Source: Bacillota bacterium (GTDB lineage: Bacteria; Bacillota; Clostridia; Lachnospirales; Anaerotignaceae). From it: DNA of 10,281 nt. Position 1 is the stretch's first letter; the number at the start of each line of letters is the position of its first letter. The translations under genes and the position numbers were made by a program. The DNA lies in assembly GCA_017547125.1 (NCBI GenBank), contig JAFYQL010000104.1:1-10281 (forward strand). The letters are read 5' to 3'. The notes beneath the pieces were generated by a model, which did no database searches, was not told where the DNA came from, and worked only from the letters and a program-made list of their open reading frames with translations. Positions 7,085-10,281 of this stretch are shown piece by piece.

Positions 7085-7184
7085 TGTGAAAATTCCCCAA
7101 TATTTTCACATGCAGTTTAATCTGCATACAATTAGAATACCTTCTCTTTAAGGGAAAAGGCAGCTGATACAGGCTGCCTTTTTT
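7085..7184 (+). ncRNA. Putative ~100-nt small RNA with C-rich hairpin loop
   Basis: This segment runs from a near-consensus promoter to a strong terminator and has no credible reading frame, so it is probably transcribed as a stand-alone RNA of about 100 nt. From 5' to 3' it holds a perfect 9-bp hairpin (7085-7093 with 7102-7110) with an 8-base loop UCCCCAAU. Next is a 5-bp hairpin, TGCAG (7111-7115) with CTGCA (7122-7126), then an unpaired AT-rich linker, and last the terminator hairpin (7155-7182). A C-rich loop near the 5' end is a recurring feature of Gram-positive trans-acting small RNAs that bind Shine-Dalgarno regions. I do not recognise 6S RNA, SRP RNA, tmRNA or a known riboswitch here. 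It could also be a 5' leader that rarely reads through toward the tRNA gene. Confidence 0.6.
7155..7184 (+). terminator. Intrinsic terminator of the putative small RNA
   Basis: AAAAGGCAGC (7155-7164) pairs perfectly with GCTGCCTTTT (7173-7182) around an 8-base loop, and the T run continues to 7184. A weaker upstream hairpin, 7140-7148 with 7152-7160, would compete for the left arm. Confidence 0.9.
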
Positions 7185-7213
7185 CGTTGGGGAATTTGGC
7201 GCGTTAAAGGGTG

Positions 7214-7242
7214 TTGACGTGTGTTTTTAATGATGCTAAAAT
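7214..7242 (+). promoter_or_regulatory. Sigma-A promoter of tRNA-Arg
   Basis: TTGACG (7214-7219) and TAAAAT (7237-7242) are 17 bases apart, with an extended -10 TG at 7234-7235. The predicted start near 7249 lies about 6 nt before the mature tRNA 5' end, so the 5' leader is very short. Confidence 0.82.
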
Positions 7243-7254
7243 ACAAAATCATCT

Positions 7255-7326
7255 GCACCTTTAGCTCAGTGGATAAAGCGTTCGGCTCCGGACCGGAAGA
7301 CGCAGGTTCGATTCCTGTAAGGTGCA
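7255..7326 (+). tRNA. tRNA-Arg (anticodon CCG)
   Basis: The cloverleaf can be folded by hand. The acceptor arms GCACCTT (7255-7261) and AAGGTGC (7319-7325) pair fully, with discriminator A7326. The D arm is GCTC (7264-7267) with AAGC (7276-7279), leaving one C-A mismatch. The anticodon stem is TTCGG (7281-7285) with CCGGA (7293-7297), and the loop CTCCGGA carries anticodon CCG at 7288-7290 with G37 after it. The T arm GCAGG-TTCGATT-CCTGT (7302-7318) is canonical. It reads CGG codons. CCA is not encoded and must be added by tRNA nucleotidyltransferase. Six T follow directly at 7327-7332 and may serve as the transcript end. Confidence 0.95.
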
Positions 7327-7483
7327 TTTTTTATTTTGCGCAGAATTTGTTCGTTAATAGCCTTGTTTCTGGGTTAAATGTGGACAATTGAGTATATTTT
7401 TGAAAAAAACACATAAAATTTATATTTAAACATTAAAAATATGGACATAATAATTTCACTAAAAGAAAAGGTGTGATATTGTT
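7327..7483 (+). other. AT-rich murA leader region
   Basis: These 157 bases lie between tRNA-Arg and murA and contain no reading frame of note. A T run (7327-7332) follows the tRNA. A weak promoter-like pair, TTGAAA (7400-7405) and TATTTA (7423-7428) at 17-base spacing, could drive murA, but the -10 is poor. The murA SD is AAAGGTG (7467-7473), about 10 bases before the ATG. I see no other structure. Confidence 0.35.
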
Positions 7484-8740
7484 ATGTCCTTGTTTTATGT
7501 AAAGCCAAATGGACCGCTCAGAGGTACAGTTACGGCATCGGGCAGTAAAAATGCAGTTCTGCCCATAATGTGTGCATGTCTTCTGACCGATGAAATATGC
7601 GAAATTTATTCTGTTCCGCCGCTGCTGGACGTGTATGTGCTTAAAGAAATCATGGAAAGCATGGGCGTGTGGGTACAGTTTGATGAAAAAAATGAAGTGA
7701 TGAAAATTCACGCAAAAAGAATTTCTTCCTCTGATGCAAAGCATACTCTGTGGGAAAAAATACGTGCTTCTTTCCTTGTGGCAGGGCCTGTATGTGCAAG
7801 AACGGGGAAGGTTAAAGTGCCGTTTCCCGGAGGGTGCAAAATTGGCAGCAGACCTGTTGATTTGCATATAAAAGGCTTTGAAAATATGGGAATGAAAATA
7901 AGGCAGGAATTTGGTTTTATAGAAATAAAGGGGCGAAAGCTGAAGGGTACGGAGATATATCTTGATTTTCCAAGTGTGGGTGCTACTGAAAACCTGATGA
8001 TGGCGGCAGTTTTGTGCGAAGGCGCAACGGTTATAGAAAATGCAGCGTCTGAGCCTGAAATAGTTGACCTTGCAAAGTTTCTGAACAAAATGGGTGCAAG
8101 TGTAACGGGGGCGGGAAGTACAAAAATAGTGATAAAAGGCGTTGAAAGTCTTCACGGGGCAAAGCACAGGGTTATACCCGACAGAATAGAAGTGGGTACG
8201 TTTATGGCTGCGGCGGCTGTTACAAGGGGCGATGTGACAATAAAAAACGTATGCTTTGAGCATATACGTCCTGCGGCGGCAAAGATTGAAGAAAGCGGAG
8301 TGATTGTTGAGGAAAGCGGCAAAAGCATACGCATAAATGCCGAAAGAGAAGTGAGAAGCTTTGATATAAAGACGTTGCCTTTCCCTGGGTTTCCTACGGA
8401 TATGCAGGCCATTTTTATGAGCATACTTTCCACTGCAAAGGGTACGGGAATGATTACCGAAACGGTTTTTGAGAACAGGTTTATGCACGTTGCTGAGCTT
8501 AAAAAGATGGGTGCAGACATAAAAACCGACGGAAGGACGGCAGTGGTTGAGGGTGTAAAGAAGCTGAGCGGGGCAAAGGTGCGTGCAACAGACCTGAGGG
8601 CAGGTGCAGCGCTTATAGTTTCGGCTCTGGCGGCAGAAGGCGACACGGAAATAGGAGACATATACCACATTGAAAGAGGATACTGCGACATTGATAAAAA
8701 GCTTATGATGTTGGGTGCAGAAATTGAAAAGAGAGACTAG
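7484..8740 (+). CDS. murA: UDP-N-acetylglucosamine 1-carboxyvinyltransferase MurA
   Basis: MurA transfers enolpyruvate from PEP to UDP-GlcNAc, the first committed cytosolic step of peptidoglycan synthesis and the target of fosfomycin. The 418-residue length is normal. Active-site markers are all present: K22-N23 in GSKNAVLP, R94 in RASFLVAGP, C118 in PGGCKIG (equivalent to E. coli Cys115, the fosfomycin-alkylated residue, so the enzyme should be of the sensitive type), D306 in FPTDMQA, R372 in DLRAGAAL and R398 in HIERGY. Firmicutes often carry two paralogs (murAA and murAB/murZ), and which this is cannot be told here. Codon use is looser than in typA, with many ATA, AGG and GGG codons, consistent with moderate expression. 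The gene appears monocistronic and ends at a strong terminator. Confidence 0.96.
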   Translation: MSLFYVKPNGPLRGTVTASGSKNAVLPIMCACLLTDEICEIYSVPPLLDVYVLKEIMESMGVWVQFDEKNEVMKIHAKRISSSDAKHTLWEKIRASFLVAGPVCARTGKVKVPFPGGCKIGSRPVDLHIKGFENMGMKIRQEFGFIEIKGRKLKGTEIYLDFPSVGATENLMMAAVLCEGATVIENAASEPEIVDLAKFLNKMGASVTGAGSTKIVIKGVESLHGAKHRVIPDRIEVGTFMAAAAVTRGDVTIKNVCFEHIRPAAAKIEESGVIVEESGKSIRINAEREVRSFDIKTLPFPGFPTDMQAIFMSILSTAKGTGMITETVFENRFMHVAELKKMGADIKTDGRTAVVEGVKKLSGAKVRATDLRAGAALIVSALAAEGDTEIGDIYHIERGYCDIDKKLMMLGAEIEKRD

Positions 8741-8774
8741 ACGGCAGAGAACATTTTCTTTGCCGTATTTTTTT
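8741..8774 (+). terminator. Intrinsic terminator of murA
   Basis: ACGGCAGAGAA (8741-8751) pairs with TTCTTTGCCGT (8756-8766) over 11 bp with one G-U pair and a CATT loop. It is followed by A and seven T (8768-8774), and starts directly after the murA TAG. Confidence 0.9.
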
Positions 8775-8782
8775 GAAAAATA

Positions 8783-8810
8783 ATGACATTACATTGCAAA
8801 GTGGTATAAT
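8783..8810 (+). promoter_or_regulatory. Sigma-A promoter of the GNAT-azlCD operon
   Basis: ATGACA (8783-8788) and a perfect TATAAT (8805-8810) are 16 bases apart, with an extended -10 TG at 8802-8803. The predicted start is near 8817, about 22 nt before the ATG, so the leader holds little beyond the SD. Confidence 0.82.
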
Positions 8811-8838
8811 AAAAGCAATTATGTTCAGGGGGAATAAT

Positions 8839-9321
8839 ATGAATCTGAATTTTGTTTCGGCACATAGCAAAACAGATGAGATAGGCAAGCTTTTTAAAGC
8901 GTATACAGATATGCTTGTTGAAGGCAGTCCTGAGTTTAAAAATTATCTTAATCTGCAGAATTATGATGAAGAACTTCAGCATCTTGAAGATAAATACGGC
9001 GAGCCTGAAGGAAGATTGTATGTTGGGTATCTTGACGGTGTGCTTTGCGGATGCATTGCACTGAGAAAAATGGATAGTGAAAACTGTGAGCTTAAAAGGT
9101 TTTATATCAAGCCTGAATTCAGAGGAAAAGGGCTCAGCAAGGTTTTTCTTGATAAAATAATTGACGATGCAAAAGATATTGGTTACAAGGCTATGTATCT
9201 TGATACACTGCCTTTTCTTGAAACCGCAATAGGCCTTTATAAGAAAAAAGGCTTTGAAGAAATTGAAAGCTATAATGGTTCACCTATGGATAACCTTGTT
9301 TATCTTAAGCTTGAACTTTAA
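8839..9321 (+). CDS. GNAT-family N-acetyltransferase
   Basis: A 160-residue soluble protein of the Gcn5-related acetyltransferase fold, transferring acetyl from acetyl-CoA to an amine on an unknown substrate. The acetyl-CoA loop is in ELKRFYIKPEFRGKGLSKVF (84-103), with R95-G-K-G forming the pyrophosphate grip. Further markers are YVGYLDGVLCGCIALRK (61-77), MYLDTLPFLETAIGLYKKKGFEEI (119-142) and the NGSPMDNLVYLKLEL end. The ATG at 8839 has a strong AGGGGG SD six bases upstream (8827-8832). An in-frame TTG at 8773 lies upstream of the promoter and is rejected. The azlC SD overlaps this stop codon, so the gene is the first of an operon with azlCD. That suggests, without proving, a role linked to amino acids or amino-acid analogues. 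Confidence 0.9.
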   Translation: MNLNFVSAHSKTDEIGKLFKAYTDMLVEGSPEFKNYLNLQNYDEELQHLEDKYGEPEGRLYVGYLDGVLCGCIALRKMDSENCELKRFYIKPEFRGKGLSKVFLDKIIDDAKDIGYKAMYLDTLPFLETAIGLYKKKGFEEIESYNGSPMDNLVYLKLEL

Positions 9322-9331
9322 GGAGAAAATA

Positions 9332-10024
9332 ATGGATAACAATAAGGCAATTAAAAAAGCATTTAAAACGGCTTTTCCGCATACTATTCCTGTTTTTACG
9401 GGCTTTATTGCTTTGGGTATAGCCTACGGCGTGCTTATGAGTACAAAGGGATTTGCTACTATATGGGCGATGCTTATGAGCTCGGTGGCATTTTGCGGAA
9501 GCATGCAGTTTGCGGCAATAACACTGCTTGCATCATCTTTTGATCCTCTGCAGGCGCTTATTTTGAGCATAATGGTTAATGCAAGACATCTTTTTTATGG
9601 AATATCAATGCTTGAAAAATATAAGGGCTTTGGTAAGATAAGATTTTTTCTTATCTATATGCTTTGTGATGAAACATTCTCTATTGCATCAAGCATAGAG
9701 CCGCCTGAGGATGTGGAGAGAAAATGGTTTTATTTTGCAGTTTCACTGCTTGACTATCTTTATTGGCAGTTAGGCACATTTCTTGGTGCTGTAATCGGCA
9801 ATGTAATTACATTCAACACAGAAGGCCTTGATTTTGCCCTTACGGCGCTTTTTGTGGTGCTTTTCCTTGAGCAGATGAAGAAGAAGGAAAATAGAAACTC
9901 AGGCGTTATAGGCATATTTGCAACGGTATTGGCGCTTGTTATTTTTGGTGCAGATAATCTTGTTATTCCGGCAATGATTATTGTGCTTGGTTGCCTTCTG
10001 GCAGGAAGGAGAAGGATATGCTGA
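9332..10024 (+). CDS. azlC: Branched-chain amino acid exporter, large subunit AzlC
   Basis: AzlC is the large membrane subunit of the AzlCD exporter for branched-chain amino acids and analogues such as 4-azaleucine (as in Bacillus; BrnF/YgaZ elsewhere). The 230 residues contain several hydrophobic helices. Family motifs are FCGSMQFAAITLL (54-66), NARHLFYG (83-90), LCDETFSI (111-118) and YWQLGTFLGAVIG (144-156). The true start is the ATG at 9332 with SD AAGGAG (9320-9325), which overlaps the upstream stop. The reading frame stays open back to 9254 inside the acetyltransferase gene, but that extension has no SD and does not fit the family. The 3' end overlaps azlD by 7 bases, implying translational coupling. 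No Lrp-type regulator gene is seen in the window. Confidence 0.93.
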   Translation: MDNNKAIKKAFKTAFPHTIPVFTGFIALGIAYGVLMSTKGFATIWAMLMSSVAFCGSMQFAAITLLASSFDPLQALILSIMVNARHLFYGISMLEKYKGFGKIRFFLIYMLCDETFSIASSIEPPEDVERKWFYFAVSLLDYLYWQLGTFLGAVIGNVITFNTEGLDFALTALFVVLFLEQMKKKENRNSGVIGIFATVLALVIFGADNLVIPAMIIVLGCLLAGRRRIC

Positions 10025-10281
10025 CACCTATTCAGATTATAATAATGATTGTGGCTGTGGCGTTGGGCACAATGTTTACAAGATTTACGCCGTTTATACT
10101 TTTTCCTGAAAACAAAAAACCGCCTGAAGTTATTACATATCTGGGCAGAGTGCTTCCGCCGGCAATGATGGGGCTTTTATGTGTGTACTGCTTGAAGGGT
10201 GTAAGGCTGACAGAGGGCTCACATGGCATATCTGAGGCCATAGCCATAGTTTCTATAATTTTGCTTCACAAATGGAAAAAT
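10018..10281 (+). CDS. azlD: Branched-chain amino acid exporter, small subunit AzlD (3' truncated by window)
   Basis: The ATG at 10018 has SD GGAGAAGGA and overlaps the azlC stop by 7 bases. The reading frame is open to the window edge, giving the first 88 residues of a protein usually about 100-110 long. Two or three hydrophobic helices are visible (about 5-18, 46-58, 72-84). The TRFTPFILF block (21-29), YLGRVLPPAMMGLL (41-54) and the LHKWKN near the cut end are typical of AzlD. It is the small partner required with AzlC for export. The truncation is a window effect, not a broken gene. Confidence 0.88.
   Translation, partial: MLTPIQIIIMIVAVALGTMFTRFTPFILFPENKKPPEVITYLGRVLPPAMMGLLCVYCLKGVRLTEGSHGISEAIAIVSIILLHKWKN

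Noticed and set aside
7110..7151. A 13-codon frame (ATG at 7110) inside the putative small RNA, possibly a leader peptide
   Set aside because: It has no SD, its ATG lies at the base of the first hairpin, and it shows no run of regulatory codons and no structural gene directly after it.
7081..7250. T-box, 6S RNA or SRP RNA in the intergenic region
   Set aside because: I see no T-box sequence, no long bulged 6S-type hairpin of about 190 nt and no SRP apical motif; the unit is only about 100 nt.
7381..7409. A murA promoter using TGGACA at 7381
   Set aside because: At 17-base spacing the -10 position is a run of A with no TATAAT-like hexamer.
7433..8668. A 411-codon open frame on the minus strand across murA
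   Set aside because: It mirrors murA, has an implausible Cys/His/Phe-rich composition, no SD or known motif, and murA is unmistakable on the + strand.
8773..8838. An upstream TTG start for the acetyltransferase
   Set aside because: It lies upstream of the likely promoter -10, so would not be in the mRNA; the ATG at 8839 has an AGGGGG SD.
9254..9331. An upstream extension of azlC overlapping the acetyltransferase gene
   Set aside because: The ATG at 9332 has an ideal AAGGAG SD and matches the family's N-terminus; the extension has no SD.
1..10281. CRISPR array, insertion sequence, phage or defence island
   Set aside because: No regularly spaced repeats, transposase, integrase, terminal inverted repeats or defence genes are visible; the genes are core metabolism, translation and envelope functions.

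Overview
The window looks like chromosomal DNA of a low-GC, endospore-type Firmicute of class Clostridia, possibly Lachnospiraceae-like. The base composition is AT-rich, Shine-Dalgarno sequences are strong (AAGGGGG, AAGGAG, AGGGGG), AGA is the main arginine codon, and the gene set is Gram-positive (yacL next to ispD, a SpoVB/YtgP-type flippase, a BofC-like protein, azlCD). The species cannot be fixed from the sequence. Every supported gene is on the + strand. I see no mobile element, phage gene, CRISPR array or toxin-antitoxin pair.

Layout. (1) 26-2295: yacL (membrane PIN-TRAM protein), a weak terminator or attenuator, ispD (MEP isoprenoid pathway), then rnhA, which overlaps ispD by ATGA. (2) 2342-2719: a self-contained cold-shock protein unit with a near-consensus promoter and a strong terminator. 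(3) 2756-6384: typA/bipA GTPase with its own promoter, followed closely by a MurJ/SpoVB-type lipid flippase and a strong terminator. (4) 6444-7010: a BofC-like membrane-anchored protein. (5) 7011-7483: a 473-base stretch with no protein gene. It holds a predicted ~100-nt small RNA with promoter and terminator, then tRNA-Arg(CCG) with its own promoter, then an AT-rich murA leader. (6) 7484-8774: murA and its terminator. (7) 8783-10281: a promoter followed by a GNAT acetyltransferase, azlC and azlD (cut by the window end), probably one operon for branched-chain amino acid export.

How the genes fit together. Much of the window is cell-envelope housekeeping: IspD feeds undecaprenyl-phosphate synthesis, MurA makes the first committed peptidoglycan precursor, and the MurJ/SpoVB-like protein probably flips lipid-linked precursors. 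The csp and typA genes are RNA and ribosome functions linked with cold growth in other bacteria. The SpoVB-like and BofC-like genes hint at sporulation.

The most interesting unexplained element is the putative small RNA at about 7085-7184. It has a near-perfect promoter, a 9-bp 5' hairpin that shows a UCCCCAAU loop, and a clean intrinsic terminator. Sequence just beyond the terminator is complementary to that loop region. The rest of the window is ordinary core genome.
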